From positions 62,001 to 126,000 of IMG/VR virus record IMGVR_UViG_3300028569_002586: a DNA stretch of 64,000 bases; one strand, given 5' to 3'. The DNA comes from a virus. Position numbers and translations under genes: made by a program. Below, in pieces: positions 32,388 to 39,499 of the stretch (positions within the stretch are counted from its first letter, which is position 1; the number at the start of each line of letters is the position of its first letter). A model generated the notes under the pieces. The model searched no databases and had not been told where the DNA came from. It saw only the letters and a program-made list of their open reading frames with translations.

Positions 32388-33541
32388 AGTCAGGAAAAAA
32401 GTATACTTCTTTAGGAGAAGTTTATATAGAAAACACTCTAGGAAAAAAGCTGCCTCCGCTGCCCAGACAAATACTAGAAAGAGTAAGGATTTCGGTACAA
32501 AATGATCAGGGCGATACAGAAGATTTTATTGTTTCAGATACATGGTATAACAAAGCAATTAGAGAAAAGCTTAAATTAGGCAGTCAAAATCAAGATACAT
32601 ATTATGAATTGATACACAGCAGGTGTGTTGATGCAGGTATTCTGCCTCAAGGCCATGAAGATATAAATGTAGATGCAGTAAAAATAATCTATAGTTATAT
32701 TTTAAAGATAGCTGGTCCAGAGAAGATGAATGTGTTTTTTGAAAAATTTGTTGATAATGGTGAAAAAGTGGCACAGTTATTTGTTGGTGAGTTGAAGAAA
32801 TTTCAACGGTTTAATATATTTGATGTATTATCTAGCTTTTATGGCATACCGTTTGTTTATGACCCTGATATCTTTGTATTAAGGCCTTTTAAAGCAGCAA
32901 AAAGTACAAGAGGCGCAGCAGGGCCTGGTGAAGCATTTATGTCGTTTTTCTTTTTTGGTAAAAAATACGAGGTGGGTGATCTTGTTATTCCTTATGGCGG
33001 TGCAGCATTTGAAATAGAAATCAAGAAGCAAAAAGGACGCATAGGGAAAGATGTTAATCGTAACGGTGGGATGAATGCGAGAAAATTATATCCAACGTTG
33101 GCAGGACTAGATGTAAATGCTTTACAAGAGTTTATTAAAAAGTATAATTTAAAAACATTAAGAGATATATTGCTGGGTACTGATGCCTTTGCAGGTATTT
33201 CAGGGGTATCAAAATATCCTAACTTACAATTAGATTCCTCTTTTTTAAATCAAAATATAACATCATTCAAGGATTATTTTAGTACTTTGAATGATCTAGA
33301 GCCATATATTGGCTTGATGCAGATGAAGCAGTATTTTGAGCTTATTAAAAAGTTTGATTGCATTATGATTTTTACAGAAAAAGGTATTGCTCTGGGTATT
33401 GAGAGAGATCTAGTTTTAGCTAAATCTCTGCTAGATCTTGTAGCGCACATGAAGACCATAGGTGTTAGGTTGAAGAGAAAAACAGCAGTAAAAGGTGGTG
33501 CTACGGTTTATGATAACGAGGGCTTGCAGATCTTGATATGA
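32384..33541 (+). CDS. Unknown late protein, possible PD-(D/E)xK nuclease fold
   Basis: This 385-residue protein is unrecognised as a family. GPGEAFMSFFFFGKKYEVGDLVIP, followed by FEIEIKKQKGRIG (about residues 185-230), resembles the E...GD...ExK arrangement of PD-(D/E)xK nucleases, with Glu188-like, Asp and EIK residues in order. Flanking regions are helical. Unlike its neighbours it lacks a capsid-targeting-like leader, but is co-translated with one that has it. A virion nuclease is only a hypothesis. Confidence 0.45.
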   Translation: MKSGKKYTSLGEVYIENTLGKKLPPLPRQILERVRISVQNDQGDTEDFIVSDTWYNKAIREKLKLGSQNQDTYYELIHSRCVDAGILPQGHEDINVDAVKIIYSYILKIAGPEKMNVFFEKFVDNGEKVAQLFVGELKKFQRFNIFDVLSSFYGIPFVYDPDIFVLRPFKAAKSTRGAAGPGEAFMSFFFFGKKYEVGDLVIPYGGAAFEIEIKKQKGRIGKDVNRNGGMNARKLYPTLAGLDVNALQEFIKKYNLKTLRDILLGTDAFAGISGVSKYPNLQLDSSFLNQNITSFKDYFSTLNDLEPYIGLMQMKQYFELIKKFDCIMIFTEKGIALGIERDLVLAKSLLDLVAHMKTIGVRLKRKTAVKGGATVYDNEGLQILI

Positions 33542-33558
33542 TAACTATAGAGCAAATA

Positions 33559-33566
33559 AATAAATA
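33559..33566 (+). promoter_or_regulatory. Late promoter box AATAAATA
   Basis: AATAAATA, within a run of three overlapping TAAATAAATA units, ends 5 nt before ATG 33572. Confidence 0.75.
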
Positions 33567-33571
33567 ATAGT

Positions 33572-34477
33572 ATGAACAAAGATGTACATCTAATATATGA
33601 AGCATTTGTCAACAAAGGTGTGCAGATCACGATTACGGACTACATTGAAGAGGACAAGGTTTTCTCAATTAACACAACAGTCAAACAATTTGATGCCAAG
33701 CATGTGGCTCATGCATTTGTGAAACATGCATATGGCAAATATGACCAAGAAAGAGTGGAGCCAGCATTGCAATCTGTGTTGGCCAGTATGCAAGTTAATC
33801 CATATGGTGAAAAGCCAGGCATCATAGAATTGAGCATACAAGAATTTGCAGGTGATGGCATGGATCATTATGTGGAAGCCAAGATGTTTGGCAAAGAAGA
33901 GAATGCAGAGCAATATGAACAGAACCGCATTGTGGGTAACACCATCATGCAAGATGATCAGGAAGTTGGAGCATTTTTGGGTGATTCATACAGCAGCAAA
34001 TTGACCTTGAATGGCAAACAAATGTTCATGCCTGGTGCTCCTTATGCTCAAACTGTGAATCAAGGTACACACATGGGGTTGTGGTACCTGAACAGGAGGC
34101 ACAGATTGATTGTGAAGGATGCAAGCAAATGGAAAGAATTCTTGAGTGACATTGTGTCCACAAGTGATGACAAATATTGGGATGGCAAGAAGATGCATCA
34201 ACATGATCACATTGGTGACAAGATTGCTGCTTCAAATGCATATTGGACCAAGAAGATTGCTGCAGGAGCAGATCAACGTGCAGAAGATGCAGAGGGAATT
34301 TCTTTTAAGAAGGGTGATAATGTTTATTTTAATGATTCAAATTACCCTTCTTATAAAAATATAGTATTTCAAATAAGAGATTTACATGGAGAAGATGCAA
34401 ATCTATGGAGTAATGAGCTGCCTTCTTCTGGGAAGCCATTCTGGGTTAAAATAAAAAATTTAAAAAAAGCTCACTAA
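33572..34477 (+). CDS. Late protein with LIYEAF-type N-terminus, mosaic composition
   Basis: This 301-residue protein begins MNKDVHLIYEAFVNKG, matching the LIxEAY/F start of 18355 and 36967. The body has DHYVEAKMFGKEENAEQYEQ and TMGLWYLNRRHRLIV-like segments and no catalytic motif I can name. Base composition changes sharply near 34300: 25 of 60 bases are G/C in the line at 33721 against 11 of 60 at 34321. The last 60 residues therefore look recombined. A head-internal location is inferred. Confidence 0.55.
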   Translation: MNKDVHLIYEAFVNKGVQITITDYIEEDKVFSINTTVKQFDAKHVAHAFVKHAYGKYDQERVEPALQSVLASMQVNPYGEKPGIIELSIQEFAGDGMDHYVEAKMFGKEENAEQYEQNRIVGNTIMQDDQEVGAFLGDSYSSKLTLNGKQMFMPGAPYAQTVNQGTHMGLWYLNRRHRLIVKDASKWKEFLSDIVSTSDDKYWDGKKMHQHDHIGDKIAASNAYWTKKIAAGADQRAEDAEGISFKKGDNVYFNDSNYPSYKNIVFQIRDLHGEDANLWSNELPSSGKPFWVKIKNLKKAH

Positions 34478-34493
34478 GGGAATAGTTTTTAAT

Positions 34494-35741
34494 ATGAATA
34501 CCTTTGAAGAATATTTTCTCCTTGAGGGGGGTGCAGCAGGCCATATGGCGCATCCTTTTGATCTGTCTTCTGTACGTACTGGTAGAGATCTTGTAAGTTT
34601 TTTTAAGAGAGCTAGTGATAGTATTAAAAAAGATAAGACCAGCGTTAAATTTGATGGGTTAAATATAAGCTTAAAGCTCATACAAGATGGTGACAAGTAT
34701 AGATTTGCACTTGATAGAGGTAGCAACAAGCCAGCAGATATAAAAGGCATTACAGCAGATAATATAGAAGAAAGATTTGATAAGGGGCATGGCATGATTC
34801 CTGTGGGTAAGTTTATATTGAGTGTAATGGATAGTGCTCTTGATACAATACAACCAGAACTCAAGGCACTGGGTCTCTACAATTCAAATAAATTTTTAAA
34901 TACAGAATATATTACAAAGCTGACTAACGTTACAGAATATGATAGAAATATGATTGTATTTCATGGTATTAATGAGTTTTTTAACGAAAAGAGTCCTTTG
35001 AAGAGAACAACAAGAAGAGTATCACGTGAAATACCATATAATAAGAAAGCGTTAAATGAGCTTGTATTGAAATTGAGACCCATCTTTAAACAACACGAAT
35101 TTGAAGTGTTTGGTCCTACAAAAGCAACAAGCACAGGTGACATAGATTATAGCTCTGCACTCAACAGTACCTTTGGTATAGTGTATACAGGTAATGATAT
35201 GCAGACAAAATCTCTCAAGGGATGGTTGGATCAAGCAAAAAATCCAAGTAAGCTCTTTGTTCGTGATTCGAGGAATAAAAAAATACCTGCCATGTCAAAG
35301 TCAAATTATCTTTATGTGCTATCAGGCAAGCCTGTTGCAAATCTTGTGGGTAACAATCCAGATTACCAGAAGGCTGTGGCAGATGGTGCAATATTTTATC
35401 ATGCAACACGTCTGCTGGGCAATGAGCTTCTTAAAACTCTTGGCTCAGAAGCAGGAGAGCTTGCAAAACATGAAGGTATTGTGATAAGAGATTCAAAGGT
35501 TGCTTCAGTGCCAGTGAAAATAACAGGTGAATTTATTGTTAAGGGCATGTCCAGTCAATTTCAAAAATCTGAGAATGAAGAGGGCATGGGTGGTTTAACT
35601 GGTGCAATTAATTACATTAACAACAGAGGATATTCAAATTCTTCAGGTAATCCTGTAGATCCAAATAATTATATGGATAATGTGAATTACATAAACAGAC
35701 CAAGCTACGGCTCACCGCCCAAAGTGGGGAGCAATGTATAA
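34494..35741 (+). CDS. Ligase-type nucleotidyltransferase (KxDG) with capsid-targeting-like leader
   Basis: This 415-residue protein begins MNTFEEYFLLEGG (possible cleavage LLE|G), then GHMAHPFDL. Catalytic motif I of covalent nucleotidyltransferases is SVKFDGLNIS, with Lys52 as the adenylated residue. Further motifs are GDIDY (about 225), HEGIVIRD (motif IV, about 335) and a GEFIVKG lysine (motif V). It is an ATP- or NAD-dependent RNA/DNA ligase or capping-type enzyme. The nick substrate is unknown. It overlaps the next gene (TAATG), an HxGH nucleotidyltransferase. I recall similar proteins next to similar partners in marine T4-like phages. Confidence 0.7.
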   Translation: MNTFEEYFLLEGGAAGHMAHPFDLSSVRTGRDLVSFFKRASDSIKKDKTSVKFDGLNISLKLIQDGDKYRFALDRGSNKPADIKGITADNIEERFDKGHGMIPVGKFILSVMDSALDTIQPELKALGLYNSNKFLNTEYITKLTNVTEYDRNMIVFHGINEFFNEKSPLKRTTRRVSREIPYNKKALNELVLKLRPIFKQHEFEVFGPTKATSTGDIDYSSALNSTFGIVYTGNDMQTKSLKGWLDQAKNPSKLFVRDSRNKKIPAMSKSNYLYVLSGKPVANLVGNNPDYQKAVADGAIFYHATRLLGNELLKTLGSEAGELAKHEGIVIRDSKVASVPVKITGEFIVKGMSSQFQKSENEEGMGGLTGAINYINNRGYSNSSGNPVDPNNYMDNVNYINRPSYGSPPKVGSNV

Positions 35742-36298
35742 TGACATTTAAAAGGTTTCTTGCAGAACAGTTGAAAGATCGTGTTGTGATATTGCCCGGT
35801 GGATTTAAACCGCCGCATAAGGGTCACTTTGAAGCACTTAAATTCTTATTAAAAGAAGCAAAAGCTACACAAGCAAAAGTTTTTGTGGGCAGAGCAGAGC
35901 GCGACGGCATTACACAAGATCAAGCAGTTAAGATATGGAATATATACAAGAAGTATATTCCTGCTACAGTGGAAATTGTACCAGTATCTGGTGTTGATAA
36001 AGCAGGGAGAGAGTCAACACCTCTCAGTCTAACATATGACTTCATAGAAGATAATAAAGATTCCTTTAATCGTTTCTATGTTGGTGCAGGACAAGAAGAC
36101 CTTGCAAGATTCAAAGGACTAGAAAAAGATAAAGCAAGATATCCCAATACAACAGTAATAGCCATACCACCACAATTTGGCAGGCTATCAGGAACTGATA
36201 CACGAAAAAAGATTCAAAATAAAGACAGTGATGCTTTGAGCTTTGTACCTAGTGGTATTAAAGAAGTGGATGCAATAAAAGCAATCTTAGCTCTCTAA
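35741..36298 (+). CDS. HxGH nucleotidyltransferase with capsid-targeting-like leader
   Basis: This 185-residue protein begins MTFKRFLAEQLKD, a near-perfect leader with cleavage candidate LAE|Q. The adenylyl/cytidylyl-transferase fold follows: PGGFKPPHKGHFEALKF, with HKGH at residues 26-29, and the C-terminal GRLSGTDTRKKI in place of ISSTxxR. The family includes NMN and FMN adenylyltransferases. The substrate is not predictable. Being co-translated with the ligase-like protein suggests a shared nucleotide or RNA-end reaction. It overlaps the convergent 36287-36967 gene by 12 bases. Confidence 0.75.
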   Translation: MTFKRFLAEQLKDRVVILPGGFKPPHKGHFEALKFLLKEAKATQAKVFVGRAERDGITQDQAVKIWNIYKKYIPATVEIVPVSGVDKAGRESTPLSLTYDFIEDNKDSFNRFYVGAGQEDLARFKGLEKDKARYPNTTVIAIPPQFGRLSGTDTRKKIQNKDSDALSFVPSGIKEVDAIKAILAL

Positions 36299-36967
36299 TT
36301 GCTTAATAACTTCAAGAAATAACTTCTCTTTTGTTTCTCTTGATTCTCTATTCAATACATGCTTGAGATTAAGAATTAAATCATCGCCACCCTTATTAAT
36401 TGCATTATATAAATCAATTTCTGTCTCTTCTTGCTGCACATCTAATCCCCCCATCATTTTAATTTTCTCTTTAAAACTTTCAAAATCTTTGTATCCAAAT
36501 ACAGAGTTAAGATTGTCATGAGCTTTGGAAATTTTATCAAGCACCCAGGCTTCAACTTCAGTACCATTTCTCATGAGTGGGTACAGCATGGAGGCCAATT
36601 TAAATATTCTAAAAATAAGCTGCTTTGCCATGTAGGCATCTGAATCAGTATGTTCTTCTTCTGATCCACAGATGCCACCGCATTCTTCACAGTTCTCATC
36701 TTCTTCAGCTTCAGCTTCAGCTGGATCTGCAGCAGCCTGCTGTTGTGCAGGTGTTTGAATCATTACAGTCTTTTTTAGAGATTGTGGTGTTGCAACACTG
36801 GATACCACCCCGTCCTTGACAACTTTCTTTTTAGGCATTAGCACGGCAACACGTTTTTCAGGTGAAAGGCCTTCAGAAGGACCATCCTGTGGGCCTTGGC
36901 CAAGATTTAGCTCACTGATCCTGGTTCTATATGCCTCTGTAATCAATTCTGCATCACGTCTGAACAT
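36287..36967 (-). CDS. Late acidic protein with ELITEAY-type N-terminus
   Basis: This 226-residue protein begins MFRRDAELITEAYRTRI, with the same LIxEAY start as two other late proteins. A variable linker, an acidic stretch (DPAEAEAEEDENCEECGGICG) holding CEEC and CGGICG cysteines, then a helical C-terminal half (KQLIFRIFKLASMLYPLM) follow. The cysteines may bind zinc. Function is unknown, with a virion location inferred from the late box 5 nt upstream. Confidence 0.55.
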   Translation of the reverse strand: MFRRDAELITEAYRTRISELNLGQGPQDGPSEGLSPEKRVAVLMPKKKVVKDGVVSSVATPQSLKKTVMIQTPAQQQAAADPAEAEAEEDENCEECGGICGSEEEHTDSDAYMAKQLIFRIFKLASMLYPLMRNGTEVEAWVLDKISKAHDNLNSVFGYKDFESFKEKIKMMGGLDVQQEETEIDLYNAINKGGDDLILNLKHVLNRESRETKEKLFLEVIKQLES

Positions 36968-36972
36968 ATAAA

Positions 36973-36980
36973 TATTTAAT
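36973..36980 (-). promoter_or_regulatory. Late promoter box ATTAAATA, minus strand
   Basis: ATTAAATA ends 5 nt before ATG 36967, facing away from the plus-strand box at 36998. Confidence 0.65.
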
Positions 36981-36997
36981 CCAACAGGTGGTTAAAA

Positions 36998-37005
36998 TAT
37001 AAATA
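36998..37005 (+). promoter_or_regulatory. Late promoter box TATAAATA
   Basis: A perfect TATAAATA ends 6 nt before GTG 37012. Confidence 0.8.
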
Positions 37006-37011
37006 ATTAAA

Positions 37012-37302
37012 GTGAAGACATTTGAAACAATATTTCTTGAATCCATTGATAGTGACCTACTTACTGAAAAAGCAGGTGCACGCTGCACCAAAGTTACAGG
37101 CCAGATGTCATCAACAAGATCTGATAAAAAATACATGAGATGTGCAAGAGTCGATGGCACTCTTAAAAGAATACATTATGGAGATCCAAATCTGAGAATT
37201 AAAAAGTCAAATTCTAAGCGTCGCAAGAGTTTTAGAGCAAGACACAAATGCTCTTCAGCAAAGCCTGGTACACCTAAATACTATAGCTGTAAAAACTGGT
37301 AA
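37012..37302 (+). CDS. Small basic protein with capsid-targeting-like leader
   Basis: This 96-residue protein is started at GTG 37012, supported by the late box. It begins MKTFETIFLESIDSDLLTE, close to the T4 leader MKTYQEFIAE, with FLE|S and LLTE|K as candidate cleavage sites. The remainder is highly basic: KRIHYGDPNLRIKKSNSKRR, then FRARHKC and a C-terminal YYSCKNW, with four cysteines that may bind metal. This body is a recurrent small protein of T4-like cyanophages. DNA-binding inside the head is inferred. It is coupled to the next gene as TAATG. Confidence 0.7.
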   Translation: MKTFETIFLESIDSDLLTEKAGARCTKVTGQMSSTRSDKKYMRCARVDGTLKRIHYGDPNLRIKKSNSKRRKSFRARHKCSSAKPGTPKYYSCKNW

Positions 37303-37703
37303 TGAAGACGTTCAAACAATATATACAGGAAAAGTTAACACTTAGTGTTGTTGAAGCTATTCAGATAAAAGATGTTGGTGAGGCTGCTGCAAAGGTTGAT
37401 ACAGGCAATGAAGCATTTAATGTATTGCATGGTACAGATATTGAACATACAGAAAGAGGTGTTAAGTTTAAAACCCTGCATGATAAAGCAATGGAAAAGC
37501 CTATACTAAAAGAGATTGAAATTAATATAGGCAGTGGTAATCTTGAAAAAAGACCAGTAGTGGAGATTGAGTTTACAATGAGAGGTAGAACCTATACCAA
37601 GCCTTTTAGTATTGCAGACAGAAGCACTAACGATGAGCCTGTTTTACTTGGAGAAGTTTTCTTGAGAGAAATTGATGCTGTTGTTGATGTCAATCAACAG
37701 TAA
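37302..37703 (+). CDS. Retropepsin-like (RimB/PF05618-type) domain with capsid-targeting leader
   Basis: This 133-residue protein begins MKTFKQYIQEKL, the closest match in the window to the T4 leader (cleavage IQE|K). The rest fits the aspartic-protease-like family called ATP-dependent zinc protease (PF05618): AAKVDTGNEAFNVLHGTDI with the DTG triad at residues 33-35, then KRPVVEIEFTMRGRTYTKPFSIADRS and PVLLGEVFLRE. The catalytic Asp is present. Cellular RimB modifies or trims glutamate chains on S6. A capsid-delivered version would be new. It ends 4 bases from the convergent folE stop. Confidence 0.7.
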   Translation: MKTFKQYIQEKLTLSVVEAIQIKDVGEAAAKVDTGNEAFNVLHGTDIEHTERGVKFKTLHDKAMEKPILKEIEINIGSGNLEKRPVVEIEFTMRGRTYTKPFSIADRSTNDEPVLLGEVFLREIDAVVDVNQQ

Positions 37704-37706
37704 CTG

Positions 37707-38360
37707 TTAATCTCTTTTATTCTGAGCAAACTCAACAAACTTATAAAATTCTGCTCTGGAGTTGTCATCATTATCCAGAAATGCACCAGACATGCGAGCA
37801 GTGCGCATGGTAGAGTCATGTCTGATGCCCCTATTTGAGCAACATGTATGGGCTGCTTCAATCATAACTGCCACGCCATTGTTTTTCTCACATACCAAGT
37901 CAATATAAGCATGAATTTGCATGGTAAGATTTTCTTGCACTTGAGGTCTGCGAGCAAACCAATCCACAATTCTATTCAGCTTGCTCAAGCCAATTACCTT
38001 ACCATCTGTTGATGGTATGTAAGCAACATGTGCATACCCTGTGAAAGGAGCATGATGATGAGAACAAAGTGACGTGAGTTTAATGTTATTCTGACAAACC
38101 ATGCCATCATATTGATCCACATTTATAAAAGCAGTTACCTTGGGTGGGTTACTGTAACAGCCTGCTGCAAAGTCTTCAACAAATGCTTTTGCTACTCTAT
38201 GAGGTGTGTTGGAGCTGTTGGGATCATTTCTCCAGTCATAACCCAGGGCATCCATGTATGCTTCATAGGCTTTTGCAGCTTTCTCTATGATTTCATTGCG
38301 TTCCTCCAGGGTATGTGGGTGATTATGGTTAGCGAATTGAAACTTCTTTGTGTTACTCAT
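37707..38360 (-). CDS. folE: GTP cyclohydrolase I FolE
   Basis: This 217-residue enzyme makes dihydroneopterin triphosphate from GTP, the first step toward 7-deazaguanines. Zinc ligands are in LTSLCSHHHAPFTGYAHVAYIP and AAHTCCSNRGI, and the GLSKLNRIVDWFARRPQ segment is family-typical. The ATG at 38360 is preferred to the one 2 codons upstream because a TTGAAC-N16-TATAAT promoter predicts a transcript beginning at about 38362. It is the only pathway gene between late genes, which surround it on both sides. Confidence 0.93.
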   Translation of the reverse strand: MSNTKKFQFANHNHPHTLEERNEIIEKAAKAYEAYMDALGYDWRNDPNSSNTPHRVAKAFVEDFAAGCYSNPPKVTAFINVDQYDGMVCQNNIKLTSLCSHHHAPFTGYAHVAYIPSTDGKVIGLSKLNRIVDWFARRPQVQENLTMQIHAYIDLVCEKNNGVAVMIEAAHTCCSNRGIRHDSTMRTARMSGAFLDNDDNSRAEFYKFVEFAQNKRD

Positions 38361-38368
38361 GAACATGT

Positions 38369-38396
38369 ATTATATGATATAAGCTATTGAGTTCAA
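38369..38396 (-). promoter_or_regulatory. Early promoter of folE
   Basis: TTGAAC (38391-38396), 16-bp spacer, TATAAT (38369-38374), 8 nt to ATG 38360. The -35 overlaps the plus-strand late box. Confidence 0.7.
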
Positions 38397-38402
38397 TAAA
38401 TA
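38395..38402 (+). promoter_or_regulatory. Late promoter box AATAAATA
   Basis: AATAAATA ends 5 nt before ATG 38408. Confidence 0.75.
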
Positions 38403-38407
38403 ATATT

Positions 38408-38845
38408 ATGGGATTTCATTCTTTATTAAAAGAGTCTCTTTTGAATACTAATTTGAAGAGGATACGCATCAAAACTGATCCAGCACAAGTAGCTAAGAAT
38501 CAAGATTTTAGAAAAATTGCAGGGTATGAAGGCTTCATACTAGGGGAGTGTCAAGGTAAGATGAAAATTCTTGTGCTGGATCCAGAGCTCACCATAGCAG
38601 GTGACATACCAGAGGAAATGTTGGAAATGTTAGCACAAAGAAATGATGTGGATGTGATGAATGAATTTAGAGAGTATGCAAAAGAATGCTTAATTAAACT
38701 CAAAGGAAAGCAGAATAATGACCCGGCATTTGCACAGATAGACAATGCTGCAACATTAGCGGATGCAGAGGTATTCCTAAAACAGGGTGGGTTCACAGAA
38801 GCAGAGGTGAATGATCTGTACAGGAGGTTCATCGGCAATGATTAA
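38408..38845 (+). CDS. Late protein with capsid-targeting-like leader
   Basis: This 145-residue protein is started at ATG 38408 on promoter spacing. It begins MGFHSLLKESLLNTN (candidate cleavage LKE|S). The body has RKIAGYEGFILGECQGKMKILV, then DIPEEMLEMLAQ and a C-terminal helical GGFTEAEVNDLYRRFI. Function is unknown, with a virion location inferred. It overlaps the next gene by 8 bases. Confidence 0.6.
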   Translation: MGFHSLLKESLLNTNLKRIRIKTDPAQVAKNQDFRKIAGYEGFILGECQGKMKILVLDPELTIAGDIPEEMLEMLAQRNDVDVMNEFREYAKECLIKLKGKQNNDPAFAQIDNAATLADAEVFLKQGGFTEAEVNDLYRRFIGND

Positions 38846-39380
38846 TTTCGAGCAATATTATAATGAAGGCCTTGGCAGTTTCGTAAAGAAAATGGGTGGT
38901 GACATAAGTAGAGGTATCAAAAAGACTGTACGTACAGCTCTTAATCCCGGGACATATATAGCTGCAGCTGGTAATGCTATTAAAGCAGCTCCAGGGGTTG
39001 TTGGTGCAGCTGGTAAATTCATGAAACAAGGCCCAAGTATTGCAGGTACAGCAGCAGGTATAGCAGGAGCTGCAGGGGGTGCACTAGCTAAGACAGGTGA
39101 ATATGTAAAAGCAGGATGGGGAGATCAAGATATCTTGATCTCCAACAAGCCGGCCGGCGGCGAAAATCTTGATATACCAACATATCAGAACCTTGCAGCA
39201 TCAGGTAAGATAAAATTGAGCCTACCAGCTGGTAAGACAAATCTATCTCAGCTAGCAGCAGGAGATTCATACAGTGTTGTAAACAAGAGAACAGGGCAAT
39301 CAACACAATATAAAGTCACAAATAAGCAGGGCAATACCATCCAGGTAGTTGATGCTGCAGTTATGCAAAAGAAAGTATAG
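38838..39380 (+). CDS. Glycine/alanine-rich late protein with capsid-targeting-like leader
   Basis: This 180-residue protein begins MINFEQYYNEGLGSF (cleavage candidate YNE|G). An alanine/glycine-rich middle with hydrophobic helices (AAGNAIKAAPGVVGAAGKFM, IAGTAAGIAGAAGGALAK), possibly membrane-active, is followed by a beta-rich C-terminal domain (AGDSYSVVNKRTGQSTQYKV). A Shine-Dalgarno-like AGGAGG lies 10 nt before the ATG, inside the upstream gene. If packaged, the hydrophobic middle could help DNA delivery, but this is speculation. Confidence 0.6.
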   Translation: MINFEQYYNEGLGSFVKKMGGDISRGIKKTVRTALNPGTYIAAAGNAIKAAPGVVGAAGKFMKQGPSIAGTAAGIAGAAGGALAKTGEYVKAGWGDQDILISNKPAGGENLDIPTYQNLAASGKIKLSLPAGKTNLSQLAAGDSYSVVNKRTGQSTQYKVTNKQGNTIQVVDAAVMQKKV

Positions 39381-39404
39381 GTAGCTAAATCTGAAAATAA
39401 CCAG

Positions 39405-39432
39405 TTGATTTCTTGTTTTTTTCTGTTATAAT
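39405..39432 (+). promoter_or_regulatory. Early promoter with no start codon at its +1
   Basis: TTGATT (39405-39410), 16-bp spacer, TATAAT (39427-39432). The predicted +1 (about 39439) has no start codon. It would give queD a leader of about 60 nt or make a short RNA. Confidence 0.55.
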
Positions 39433-39465
39433 ATCAATAGGTATAGAAAGAATAACTTTGGTGAG

Positions 39466-39493
39466 TTGATTATTATTGTTAATCAGTTATTAT
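39466..39493 (+). promoter_or_regulatory. Early promoter of queD
   Basis: TTGATT (39466-39471), 16-bp spacer, TATTAT (39488-39493), 6 nt to ATG 39500. Confidence 0.75.
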
Positions 39494-39499
39494 GTTGAT

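Noticed and set aside
37694-37706. AACAGT-A-ACTGTT inverted repeat at the 37302/folE junction
   Set aside because: The stem is short with a one-base centre and no T tract; not a convincing terminator.
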